DNA of 64,000 nt from Ilyonectria destructans (taxonomy: Eukaryota > Ascomycota > Sordariomycetes > Hypocreales > Nectriaceae): positions 2,046,001-2,110,000 of the forward strand of contig JAHEWK010000010.1 of assembly GCA_020740775.1 (NCBI GenBank). Direction: 5' to 3'. Below are positions 43,709-54,543 of this stretch, one piece after another. The stretch's first letter is position 1. The number at the start of each line of letters is the position of its first letter. The notes under the pieces were generated by a model that worked only from the letters and a program-made list of their open reading frames with translations, made no database searches and was not told the DNA's origin. The position numbers were made by a program, and so were the translations under genes.

Positions 43709-44536
43709 ATGCCAGCCCCCGAGTCTCAAGCAGCCATGGATGTCAGCGAGTTCGAGAAGACACTCCTACAACTACGATGCTTTGACACAATGTTTCTTGT
43801 CGACGATTCGGAGCATATGCAGCCTTACTGGCCCGAAATCAAGACACTGATAGAGCGCATTGCACCCATTTGCGCCAAGCATGATCCGGATGGAGTCGAC
43901 CTGTACTTTGTCAATCACCGGCCCGGAGGCGTCTTGGCCAAATTGCCTGGAGTGCAGTCCATCCGAAAGTCGGGCTACACCCACATCGGCGGCTTCGTCG
44001 GCAACATGCTCTTGACGAGCAAGGGAAAGCAGGTCGGTGCCATTTTCGACAGCGTCAAGCCGGCTGGCAAGTGCAACATGGGCGCCAGGCTCGGCGGCTT
44101 GCTCAAGTGGTACTGCGATAAGTTTACTGCGGGGGAGGAGAAGGCGGCTCTCAACATTGTCGTAATCACAGCCGGCCAATTCGACGACGATATCAAATCA
44201 CCCCTGATCCAAGCCGCCAGGACCCTCGATGAGGCCAAGGCACCGATTCATCAGGCTGGCGTCCAGCTGTTCCGCGTGGGCGGCCCGAATCTTGTGCGAC
44301 AGAAGACCCTGCAGCATCTCGATGACGAGCTGCACAAGGAGGCTAAAACGCGAGACATCGTCGACACAGTGACTTGGAGTGGACACGGCACATCCATGTC
44401 GGACGATGAGCTGCTTAAGGTCGTATTAGGCGCTGTTATCAAGAAGATCGATATCCGTGCCTCTGAGTTGCACTTGGACGACTTGGCTCCGAGCGCACGC
44501 GCTGAGCGGGAGTATGATGAAGAAAATGTAATCTAA
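43709..44536 (+). CDS. von Willebrand factor A domain protein, 275 aa
   Basis: Intronless. The whole protein is one vWA-type domain. The first MIDAS segment is TMFLVDDSEHM (Asp32, Ser34), where the usual DxSxS is reduced: His36 replaces the last Ser, so metal binding may be altered. Later blocks, NMGARLGGLLKWY and IVVITAGQFDDD, fit the second and third MIDAS loops with a Gln/Phe in place of the usual Gly-x-Pro-x-Asp. There is no signal peptide. Fungal vWA proteins of this compact type are protein-interaction modules and often occur near NLR-type genes. It is placed about 1.6 kb past the subtilisin gene on the same strand. Function unknown; membership of the recognition locus is inference. Confidence 0.85.
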   Translation: MPAPESQAAMDVSEFEKTLLQLRCFDTMFLVDDSEHMQPYWPEIKTLIERIAPICAKHDPDGVDLYFVNHRPGGVLAKLPGVQSIRKSGYTHIGGFVGNMLLTSKGKQVGAIFDSVKPAGKCNMGARLGGLLKWYCDKFTAGEEKAALNIVVITAGQFDDDIKSPLIQAARTLDEAKAPIHQAGVQLFRVGGPNLVRQKTLQHLDDELHKEAKTRDIVDTVTWSGHGTSMSDDELLKVVLGAVIKKIDIRASELHLDDLAPSARAEREYDEENVI

Positions 44537-45467
44537 TCTGCGGGACACTGCCTTCCGCACTTTGAGACATTACTTGTATTCTATTCAGTTGCATCAACGA
44601 AAAGTTGTCATGTGTATTTCGAGGAATGCATAGGGGTGTTTACGAAGAGTGCAAGGAGATGCTGTCGCACAGGCAAAAGAATAAGACACACAAGCTAGAT
44701 GCTAACTACTTTCCTGTCCAAAGTTGCAAGACACTACTTAGCGTTCATCGGTCTTCAAGAGAGCTAAAATCAAGTATCCGACAACAGTCGTTTTCCCTCG
44801 AGAGCCGACACAGTATTGCCGAGGAGGTTGGTGCTAGCCCTGTGCCTTTCCACTGACAATGCCTGTGATGCAGCACCTCGGCCACTTCGGCGCACAGCAA
44901 ACTGTAGGTTGCGACTTTTCCAAATCAAGTCGTTCACGCTAGGCGGCCATCACTCTCGAGATAATACCCAGATGAAGGTTCTTGGGAGAAGGCGAGTTGC
45001 AATGGAACTTGAACGCAAAGGTGTCCTATCCGAGAATTTGTCTATTCACGGCCCGGTTACTCTTGCATTCCACCGTGCTCAGCTTCTGACATTTCACTCA
45101 GCGGATCTGGCTTTCGAGTATGAATAATTCAGAGCTGCTACAGATAATTCAAAGCTCTAACGAATGTCAATTTTCTCTGGGTCCATCGGATGATTGTGAA
45201 TGGAGTTCTCATCAGAAGCTATGCACACTGTCATGTGTCCAGAGTCCTATCATCGGTGTGTTGAACTAATGAGCTCCTGATGCTAACAGAACTCCCTCAT
45301 GAATAAGAGCCGCGAGTCTGTTCCTCCGGAGCAAGAAATGCTTCAATCCTGACTATCGCCTGAGATTTACTTACCCCAACACAGCATCTTAAGACCCATT
45401 CCCCTAACCTCTCGACGTGTGACAGCTGAGAACAAATATTCAAGAATGATAAAGCCAGAAATAGCGC
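44537..45467. other. Intergenic region
   Basis: Shared 3' region of the vWA gene and the minus-strand glycoside hydrolase. Short open frames here (for example 44816-45127) begin with non-ATG codons and show no family features. Nothing else seen. Confidence 0.4.
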
Positions 45468-47050
45468 TTAGTTGACAAACTCAAATGCGTAGGCTGTGTA
45501 CTGGTTGTCCGGAGTAACAAAGAATGTAATCTTCAGATTCGTTAGCTATGCATCTGAAAAGATAGAAATAGGCTCAACGAGCTCCTTACCTGATCGTTGG
45601 ATACGGTATGTTCAACAACACCCAGGTCGGTTGGAGCAGGTCCCTCCAAATTCCATTCAACATGGTTGAATCGCTTCGTGCGAATTTTGACAGTGCCACC
45701 GGAGACGCCAACAGCACTTAGACCTTTGACCGTCACGTCGTAGGTCCGGACTCCAAAGGTAGGTCTCAGGCCAGTAAGAAGCTTGACAGAATCCTTGGAG
45801 CTTCCACGCGTGGCGTAGACTTCAAAGACTCCGTCTCCTGAGGAGGTAGTAGCCACACGATTCCCCGTCATGGATTTGGAATAGTAGTTGTACACCCACC
45901 ACTGCGCCGCACGGAAGTAGTTGGATCCTGAAAAGTTGACCAAGCCAGCCATGCCGTTGTGAAGATTGTTTTCGCCCATCCCCCAATGAGCTCGCAAGCC
46001 TCCGATATTTTGCCTCTCGAAGTTGGCCAGGTACCACACGCTACCTGCGTTGGTCTGGTCGCCTCCCGCCGTGGCACCGTACTCGTTGACAATGACCTTC
46101 TTGTAAGGGATGCTGCGGGAGCTGAGCATGGACTTGAATGTGTCTTGGGAGGCGCTGACGGTGAAATCAAGGCTGAGGAGGTGATAGGAGTAGAGATCAG
46201 GAACAGTGTTGGTCGACTTGACGTGGTCCAACCATCGAGTCCAGAAAGTGTTGCCGGTGGTGGGAGGAACAGAAATTGATGGTCCAGTAACGGGAAGAGA
46301 CGACAGCTCCGACCTAGTATATCTGTGTTAGCCTCCAATACACAGCGCTTTCCAGTTGCAATATAACATACTTGAAGCGATTGTACATGCGTGTCCAGGT
46401 GTTGAGATACTGCTGGTAATCGGCATTCCAGAAAAGAGTCGAGTCAGGTTCGTTCCAGAGGTCAAGCTCTAGTCCGGCCTGCATATTGTTGTTCTTGATA
46501 AAGGCAATGACCTGTGTCAGGAAGTCGTCCAAGGCGGTCCAGCTGCCGCCATCGCCGGGGTACTTGAAAGTTGAGCTTTGAACACTGTCCGCTCCCCAGA
46601 GGTCGTGAACGAGCAACTGGAAACGAGCGCCAGAAGCGCGGCATGTCCGGTAGTTGGAAAGGAACGACATTAAACGACCCTATGACGCCGTTAGAGGCTT
46701 TTGTTGTCTAACATTGCCAACCATCTTACCTGCAACTGGCCATTGGCGTATCCGAGACTGGGCGAAGGCAGCTGAGCGCCTCCGGCACGGCAGTAGTTGA
46801 AGCCAGAACCAGCGCGGAGTTCATTCGGAATAGCCGTGTTGGTGGATCCATCGGCGTTGTCGGGAAACCCATAGATGAAACCATCGCCCAGATTCTGGGG
46901 AGTGCCTTGTGTTACTGCCAAGTTCACAGTCGCCGTGCCTGAAGCACGCTTCTCAACAGTTCCACTGGCGCGCTCATTGATCGTACCTTCACCTGGAATA
47001 GCAGCGCCAGCAACCAAAGCGACACAGCTCAGGATAGATGCAACTCTCAT
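45468..47050 (-). CDS. Secreted clan GH-A glycoside hydrolase, GH39-like, 474 aa
   Basis: Exons 47050-46730, 46679-46372, 46322-45590 and 45530-45468, frame-consistent. A signal peptide of about 16-20 residues (MRVASILSCVALVAGAA) directs secretion; ERASG/KRASG repeats just after it look like a dibasic pro-region. The catalytic barrel has the acid/base motif LDLWNEPDSTLFW and the nucleophile strand VIVNEYGATAGG, both typical of clan GH-A retaining enzymes. The opening GDGFIYGFPDNADG, FNYCRAGGAQLP and LLVHDLWGADS resemble fungal GH39-type proteins. A C-terminal beta-sandwich-like part follows. Expected to act outside the cell on plant or microbial polysaccharide side chains; the substrate is not predictable. 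Confidence 0.85.
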
Positions 47051-48228
47051 TTTGAAGAGATCTTCGTAGAGACTGACTGGTGAGTTAATGTGTCAAGGAA
47101 AGTACTGTTGGTATTTGTCCCAAAATTCAGTAAATAATCCCGTGAAGTCGTCTGACTTTATACTACATGGATTTGAGCTCGGAGGCAGGTGCGCCGAACT
47201 TACGGGGTAAGGCTGGGGTAAGTCTGGGGTAGCAACAATGTTTCTCCCATTGTGATTGGAAGGACCCAGTTAGGGTTTTGCGGTTAACTTGAAGGTTGAT
47301 TTCTCCGCGATGAAGTGGTCCGGTGGGATTTGCGGTGGGCAGTGAGTGGGAGTTCCGGTGGGCCTCCGGTGGGATCTGGGGGGTTCCCGGTGGGCTAGAA
47401 TGGCATCATCCCCCGCGGGATGCTGATATACTGTCCGCTTTCGTTAGCTTTAATTTAGTCAAAATCAGACAATCATCAAAATGGCGGTGGAGCATATTGA
47501 CCGACGAAGGGAAGAGGAACTTTCGAGGCCTAGGTGGCTATCACCGGGCTGATATGCAGGAAGTTTCTAATGACCTAATCTAAATCATGAAAGAACAGAC
47601 TATTCAGACATATTTCCTTCTCCTCAGAGCCATGATATTCTCCAGATAATCTCAAAGACATGAAAAGAGTGAAACAAACAATTAAGACCCTGTGAAAATA
47701 TATTGCTACCGCGAGAACCAATCTTTGTAGGGCATAGCATGACACACAATATTCCCAAGTAGTACACTCTGATAAACAATTTGAAGCAATCAGGAATTCC
47801 CGGAGTGGCGATGCATATAAACAAGCTCTAGTCTACCTCAATAAGGGAAACTAAGAGAGATGACAAGATGCACTATAGTGTCATCAGCATAGTACAGGGG
47901 CTAACAGTTCGAGAAGAGCATAAACAATACAATAAAACTATTTACAAAAAGGTGGACTTGGTTCTTTAGTCTAATCGTAAGTTAAAAACTTTCTATAAAT
48001 CTAGGGCAGCTGTATTGCTTCCAATTTCAGACGCTGGGGTTGAATCTCAGCATCCTGATAATATAGCATTTCAAATTGTCAATAAAGCTACAATTTAATA
48101 CTTGTAGCGGAAAATGTTATCCTGTAAACAGATCAATATCGAGCTAGATCGCAAGAATATTCTGCCAGCACATCCACAATATCCATGATATTGAAACAAG
48201 CGCGCTGCCCTGTCTCCTTGCTGCGCTT
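47051..48228. promoter_or_regulatory. Promoter of the GH39-like gene with repeated CGGTGGG
   Basis: Five copies of CGGTGGG on the plus strand start at 47321, 47333, 47356, 47367 and 47388, about 270-340 bp before the minus-strand start codon. Such a cluster is consistent with a zinc-cluster regulator's CGG half-sites, though it could be a simple decayed repeat. The remainder up to 48228 is AT-rich 3' flank of the amidohydrolase gene and shows nothing else. Confidence 0.55.
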
Positions 48229-49363
48229 CTACTCCTTAAACCACGCGTTCTTGATGTACTCGGCCTTCAATCTCGGCAGCAGCCTCAGTGCATTACCCGC
48301 ACGTATCAACTCAATCTCCTGCGGCGTATACATGCCACTTTTCTCCGGCCCGTACATCTCATCAAGCGTCGACAAGACATCATCCTTGCCAGTAAAGGGC
48401 CAGTCACTACCCGTCAGCACGTTCTCAGCGCGGATACCTAAGCTCTTTAGCATGACCGTTTGCATAGCCGTGCCCTGCGAGCACTCTATGTAGATGTTGC
48501 CACCGCCGAAGATGCGCTGCAGCGTCTGTCCGTCGTTATTGTTCGCGATGCGGTTCACCTGCTTTGCACCTGGTCCGCCGACGCCGACGAGCTTGGAGCC
48601 CGACAGCGTGCGGATGCAGCGCTGAAAGAGGTACGGGAATGAGCCGCCGTTGTGGCTAAAGATCCACTTGATGTTGGGATATTTTGTAAATGTGCCTTGG
48701 TCCACCATGGACATCAGGCAGCGTGCCGTCTCGGTTGGGAACTCGATCATCTGCCAACCATAGACCTTCGGATCTAGCGGCGGCATTACCGTCTCGTTGG
48801 GGTGCACAAACAGCACCACGCCACGGCGGTCGCACTCGGACAGAATCGGGTCGTAGGACGGGTCCCCAAGATACTTGTTTGCCGCTGACGTAGTGATGGC
48901 ATATCCATCCGGCTTGGTAGAGCACTGCTCCTCAGCGTACTTGAGCGCCTCGATGGTCTCAAGGACGTGGGGGAATGGCAACGGGGCGAAAGAGCCCACA
49001 GAGGCGGGTGCCTTCTCGACTTCAGCGGCCTGGTGATCCGTGAATTTGCGGCAAAGGTCTGCCCACTTCTCGGCGGCCCATTCGGTATTGTATTTGGTCC
49101 AGATGACGGGTGAGTAGATGATAGTTCTGGTATGCTGCCATGAATGAGGCATCAGCTGGGTGATGGGACAAACTGGGAGCCGGAGGGGTTCTCTGAAGAG
49201 GCACTCTTCAAGATTTCCTTCTTACCAGCTTCTCCATGGCAACGTGACGCTCCTCGGGTGTTGCGATGACAAATTCCTTCATCGGACCCAGTACGTCGGG
49301 CATGAAGTAGTGGAAGTGGACGTCAACCACTGGCACATTATCTCCTTGCGTGGTAAATACCAT
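48229..49363 (-). CDS. ACMSD-type amidohydrolase/decarboxylase, 347 aa
   Basis: Metal-dependent hydrolase-fold enzyme of the amidohydrolase-2 family, whose members include non-oxidative decarboxylases such as 6-methylsalicylate decarboxylase and aminocarboxymuconate-semialdehyde decarboxylase. Exons 49363-49226 and 49134-48229. The short first exon supplies the metal motif VDVHFHYFMP (HxH) that the second exon alone lacks; the intron is GT-AG and phase 0. Later metal ligands are in VLFVHPNE, WIFSHNGGSFPYL and LTGSDWPF. There is no signal peptide. It sits at the edge of a group of oxidative genes (P450, alcohol and aldehyde dehydrogenases, flavoprotein), which suggests it decarboxylates a small aromatic acid. 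That substrate assignment is inference. Confidence 0.88.
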
Positions 49364-50455
49364 CGTGCTTCGGCTGGCGAACTGATTGATGCTGTACAGT
49401 TAGCTCAAAAGTGCTTGAGTTGGGCGTAGCTGGGTTGACTACTTTACACTGGTATATACTTGTCAATGTACAGACTATGTAAGTGAGTGTTGAGGGCGAA
49501 TACTGAACTACCCGAAGCGCATGGGGCCGGTTGGGCGGATGGGCCCGGTGGAGGAACCGGTCCGACGGTGAAATTGACCCGGTGGTGGCACTGGCCTGAA
49601 TGTACGTCCAAAGTACGGATCGACCGGTTCAAGATCTCCGGGAGCCACCTCCTCATCACCGCGTGCTCTTGGCCTTTCGGATTAGACGGAAGACTGCAGG
49701 GCAGACAAGTTGATGGCTGACAAACAACTGTCACAGGAACTATGGCGTCAGCAATTCTCTATTCCTAATTTTAACCCCCTGGCTTTTGACTGTACATTTG
49801 CTTATCCTTGAACTAGAGTATTCTGCTTTTGCTTTCGGGATGAAAGACTAAGGCCCCATCTGCAACACAACACTATTGTATTAACTATTGCTCCTGGTAA
49901 TTAGTTATAGACAAACGGCTGGGTTGGCCACCTGGGCAGGTCTCAGATCGACAGTGCTATTAAAACTTCAAAAACCGAGAAGGATTCGCCGGGGAGCTAA
50001 AAAACCGAGAAAGCCAATTATAATAATATGAACTAGCTCTAGAATCATAGCTTGGGTGACGAAGCTAGTCTCTCGACTTGTCCATTCTTTGCATCTATAT
50101 AACCCTTCGCTGATGCAGCTGTTCCTGCAGCTTATTGAGGTATTGGGAAAGGTAACCAGTTGGACTAGAAACCTTGGTCTGTTTGAGTAACTGTTGACCT
50201 TTGAATGGACTGGGTATATGGTCTGTATTGTTGATACTATTGTTGGTATTTTCTTTTTTACTGTTGAGCTTCTAGTCCCCCCTCTGGGTATGTGTGTACT
50301 AGGGCACCCTAACCTCTTGATATAACCCTTCGCGATATTACGAAATGTATGTCTTTTATTATTTATAGATACTGTATGGCTTTGATCTGTATGATGATAT
50401 CGAGTAAAGCTAAAAAGAAAAAGGGAAAAGATTACCCTTCGCCATTTTCAAGCCA
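49364..50455. promoter_or_regulatory. Promoter of the amidohydrolase with CCGGTGG elements
   Basis: CCGGTTGGG (near 49528) and two CCGGTGG elements (near 49545 and 49579) lie within about 220 bp of the start codon, similar to the CGGTGGG copies before the GH39-like gene. The rest, up to the P450 gene's 3' end, is AT-rich without recognisable content. Confidence 0.5.
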
Positions 50456-52342
50456 TCACGGCATCCGCTTAAAGAACAGCAACACCTTGTCCTCCACCGG
50501 CCTGCCCTGGAAGTTGTCCACTGTGCGCATAACCTCGGGTGTTGTCTCGGGATGTAGCTCGATGGCAAAGTTGCGTAGGATGGTGCCAATGTGGATGCGC
50601 GTCTGAGTGATGGCAAGACTGCGGGTCGGTGAGCTCGTTGCAAAGTAATGACAGTAAATGTGGCGCCTCGGGGACTTACTTCTGGCCGACGCAGGAGCGT
50701 GGGCCCACGGAGAATGTGAGCATATTGGCCGTCATTTCTGGAGCCGGTTTCTCCCACCTACTCGTTCCGTGTTATCAGTGACGCTGTAAGATAATGGGGA
50801 GAGGAGGAGTGGCAAACCTCTCAGGCTGGAAGGCTAGCGGGTCTGGAAACACGTCGGGCGACTTGTTCATGGACCACGCACTCATCCCGATGATGCTCCC
50901 ACCGGGGACGTGGTATCCTGCGATCTGCGAGCCTTCGGCAGGGACGACGCGCTCGAGCATCGAAGGCAGCGTTGGATGCGTTCGCAGCATCTCTTTGACG
51001 GTCCAGTCGAGATATGGCACCGCCTCGAGGTGCTCGAGCGTTACGTCCGCCGCGTCGGGCATCTCGGCGCGTAGAGCCGCCCGCAGCTTCTCCTGCACCG
51101 GCAGGTTCTTGGCCAGCTCGTACAGGCCGTATGTGACGGTCATGGCAGTTGTGTCGCCGCCCGCAAGCCTAGGGCGTAGTTAATGGGTCAGCGTCTGTTC
51201 TGTCACGGCCCGGGAGTGAAGGCAGCATACATGATCTCCATGATCTCGGTCTCGAGTTCCTGCTCCGACAGCTTCTCCGTTGGGTTCTTGTCACCGTGCT
51301 CGACAAGACGTTGCAGGATATCGACACGGTTGGCGGCCTTGCCAATCTGCTTGTGGTGGCGCCACTGGGCCAGGCCGTTCTGTGCGTGCTTCAAGGTGCG
51401 GTCCCCAGCGGAGCGCCAGTCGATCAGTTTCTCACCCATTGCCCAATCTGGGATCTTGTCTACCCACGGCAGCACGGACTTGACGACACCCCACGTAACA
51501 CTATTGTCAAAGTCGCCGACAAATGGGTGGTTGAGCTCGCCGGACGATATCATGTCATAGTCACCTCCAAACCCAACGTCGGCTGTGTAGCTGTCGTCAG
51601 ATTCCTAATCATGTCTACAGCCAAGCTCGGTTACTCACTGACGACCTCGAAAGTGAGGTACCGTGTCCACTTGAGAACATCGAGGGGCTTTCCTGCCCGC
51701 TCAAACTCGTCAAGTTTGGTGAGAAACTTGTTGATATGGCTGAAGATGTTAGGTGCCATGGCGACGAGATTCGCACGAGAGAAGGCTGGCAAGAAGGCCC
51801 GGCGCAGGATCTGGGCGCGCTCTGGCTTGGTCTCGGAAAAGAGCGATGAGACGCCGTTGAAGTCGCCAAAGTCACTGTAGAAGTGGGATTTACGCCATTT
51901 GTGCGAGCCATATACAGTCTTGATAGCGGTGGTGCTATTACAAGACATGAGGCCTGGTGAGATTTCGACGAGCGGGCCTGTGCAGTCGTGGTTAGTGGCA
52001 GCAAACAAAGGAGCTGCATAAGGGAGCTTGTCGTACCGTATTGGCGATGCTGCTCGGCCGCGAAATGCATCTTATTTCCCCTAAGCAGAGTGAGGGCTAA
52101 TCTTGTGCCAAACATCTTGTCCAGCAAAGAGCCTGGTATGTGTTTTGTTGGCGACAAAAAGACGGCGTACACAACCTTGAGTTGGCCAGTTATTCACCCA
52201 GTTATTTTCCCAGTCGAGTTTGGGTTCAGAGACATACCTTTGTCACAAGGTACATAACTATGACTGCAAGAAGGGTGTTTAGCTTGTTGGCCATGACGAG
52301 AGCTAGGCTCTGCTGCATCATGGAAAATTGACGCGGATCCAT
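50456..52342 (-). CDS. Cytochrome P450 monooxygenase, 508 aa
   Basis: Haem-thiolate monooxygenase anchored in the endoplasmic reticulum membrane. Seven exons: 52342-52238, 52175-52037, 51977-51639, 51582-51231, 51168-50818, 50757-50680 and 50618-50456. The N-terminal hydrophobic anchor (TLLAVIVMYLV) is followed by the I-helix oxygen-binding motif LAGGDTTA, the K-helix KEMLRTHP (ExxR), the QPERW segment, and the haem-binding block FSVGPRSCVGQ, with the Cys one exon before the C-terminal part. All motifs are complete, so it should be active. It is divergent from the zinc alcohol dehydrogenase gene with a 614-bp shared promoter. Likely hydroxylates a small aromatic or aliphatic carbon whose alcohol product the neighbouring dehydrogenase could oxidise (inference). 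Confidence 0.92.
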
Positions 52343-52956
52343 GACGTGTGGACAATTCAGAAGCAGAATGATGCGAGGTGGTGATTGTGTGAACGAGTAT
52401 GAAGAGCAGTTTGTGCAGAGACGGGCGTATCTCAGAGACCAATCCCCAAGTCTATAAGATGCTCCACCTATGCCATCGGTTCCCTGCAACCCAATCTCTA
52501 ATGAATGGTGCGACTCCACCATGTGTCGTTGAGTATCGCTCGGGGGCTTAGCTACCACGAGAGGTTGCATGTAAGTGGGGGCGGAAAATGCGGGAGGGAG
52601 ACTCCTCGGGAACGTGGGGAAGCGATGGATCGGGACCGGGTGGAAATATATCGGGAACGTGGGGAACCCTGGAGGTGAGCATAACGCCGTAGTTGGTCGA
52701 TCGGGCTCGGAATGTCGAGATTATCCTGGGGCCTCTTGTTGTCGGAACCGACAAATACGGGATATGTTAAGCGAGACAGTTGTTGGCATTGCTAGCATCC
52801 ACGTGCCGCTTCACCAAATGAGGTCGGTCGGATTGAACATGTGTGGTATATAGCGGTAGAATATCGATTGAACAGATTAAAAGCACCAAGAAGCTTGATT
52901 CAACTGATCAGCTCCTCCCCTCCTCCAAGCACATTCTCCAACACAGCTTGCCAAAG
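52343..52956. promoter_or_regulatory. Divergent P450/alcohol dehydrogenase promoter with duplicated 16-mer
   Basis: TCGGGAACGTGGGGAA occurs twice exactly, at 52606-52621 and 52651-52666, with a related third copy (TCGGGACCGGGTGGAA) at about 52629-52644 between them. The trio is centred between the two start codons (52342 and 52957) and is a good candidate operator for a cluster regulator controlling both genes. Confidence 0.6.
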
Positions 52957-54151
52957 ATGGCCACTGACCTCATCCCTAGCGTACAGCACGCTGCCGTCCT
53001 CACCGGGGCGTACGGCATGCCACACGCCTTTCGCACCGACTTCCCCGTCTCGCAGCCCAGCGCCTACCAGGTGTTGGTCAAGCTCGAGGCCTCGGGGGTC
53101 TGCAGCGGCGATGTTAACCCGCGCGAAGGCTTCCCTCCTGCGCCCAAAGTGCCGCAGCGCCCACTCGTGACGGGGCATGAGGGCGTGGGTATTGTGGTGG
53201 CCGCCGGCGATAAGGTCACGGCCTTCAAGGTGGGCGACAGGGTCGGTATGGGATGGCGCTCCGAGGTGTGTAGAAGTTGCGACGAGTGCATTCGGGGAGA
53301 CGACAATCTGTGCCAGAAGCTGAAAATGAGTGGTTATGAGACAAATGGAACGTATCAAGGTGAGTGCTAGAGTGCTATTACGTCTTACACCCTGAGTAAC
53401 TGGGGCCATCTATCTTCTCTGCATGAGACTCTCTTGCGACTTGATGATGCTGACACAACCCATGGCTAACTCTCTTGTCACCTTCGCTTTAGAATACATG
53501 ACCATCTCGTCCACGTCACTCATTTCTATCCCCTCCACCACAGCCCCCGCCGCGAGCATCGCCCCCCTCCTCTGTGCCGGAGCCACTGCCCTCGCCGGGC
53601 TTCGTGCCACTGGTGTTTCCGCCCCTGGCGAATGGGTCTGCGTTACAGGAGCCGCCGGCGGCGTTGGTGGGCTCGCCTGTCGCTACGCTCTACACATGGG
53701 CCTCAAGGTTGTGGCTGTCGACAATGCCCAGAAGGCTCGTATCTGCGAAGCCGTGGGCGTCCATGCGTTTGTGAACTACGAGACGGCTGACACGGTCGTG
53801 TCTCGCATCAAGGAGCTGACGGGCGGTAAGGGCGCTCGCGGCGTCGTGGTTTGTTCAGCGAATCCAGCAAGCTACAGCCAGGCCGTAGAGTATGCGGCGG
53901 TAGGCGGGCGTATTGTGAGCATTGGGCCAAGCATGGTTCACCTTCACACGGGGCCGATGATGGTCAAGGGCCTGGCGCTCATTGCGCAGTGTAATGGCAA
54001 CACCAAGGATATGCAGGATGCGGTCAGGCTGGGGATCGAGCATGGCATCCTGCCGCAGGTCGAGTTGATTCACATCAACCAGATTGACGAGGCTTTAGAT
54101 AAGCTCAAGGTGGGCAAGGCGCTCGCGAGACAAGTTATCAAGTGGGCGTGA
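52957..54151 (+). CDS. Zinc-dependent alcohol dehydrogenase (MDR family), 353 aa
   Basis: NAD(P)-dependent interconversion of an alcohol and an aldehyde. Exons 52957-53359 and 53493-54151; GTGAGT donor and TTTAG acceptor. The GroES-like half has catalytic zinc ligands in GVCSGDVN and GHEGVG, and a normal structural zinc lobe CRSCDECIRGDDNLC (CX2CX2CX7C). The cofactor motif WVCVTGAAGGVGGLA is complete. The ATG at 52957 is chosen over the open frame upstream because it has a good context (AAGATGG) and a typical start length. Divergent from the P450, suggesting sequential oxidation steps; next to an aldehyde dehydrogenase, which would take the aldehyde to the acid. Confidence 0.93.
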
Positions 54152-54543
54152 GAATGTGGCAGCCATCAGTAGCTTAATGCTGTAATTACTTCCCTAGGCC
54201 GAGGTTCTTGTCACAGTTGATGTACTTCTAGTTACAGCCGTAAACTAAAGAACTGACATTTAAAGTCGACAAATGAGAAATAAGTCGACGTATTCGACCA
54301 GATCTCTTGTATATACTCTTCGGCGATCGTATTGGTTCCATCTAATTATGCTCAAATGCGTAGTCTCCAACAGTAAGCTCATGAGCAAATGAGATTTATT
54401 CTTGTAGACGTCGGGACCAAGTTTGAGTTACACATTTTAATTCAGCCCATCGTCCATCGTGAATTTACAGCCGTTTGCCGATGCGGGAAGAAAGAGGCTC
54501 TTGTTTAGTTACAAAGATTCTGACTAGCATCACACCCGCCACC
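54152..54543. other. Convergent intergenic region
   Basis: The 3' flanks of the alcohol dehydrogenase and the aldehyde dehydrogenase. AT-rich; nothing else seen. Confidence 0.45.

Noticed and set aside
44816..45127. 103-codon plus-strand frame as a gene
   Set aside because: Begins with a non-ATG codon, shows no domain, and lies in a convergent intergenic region.
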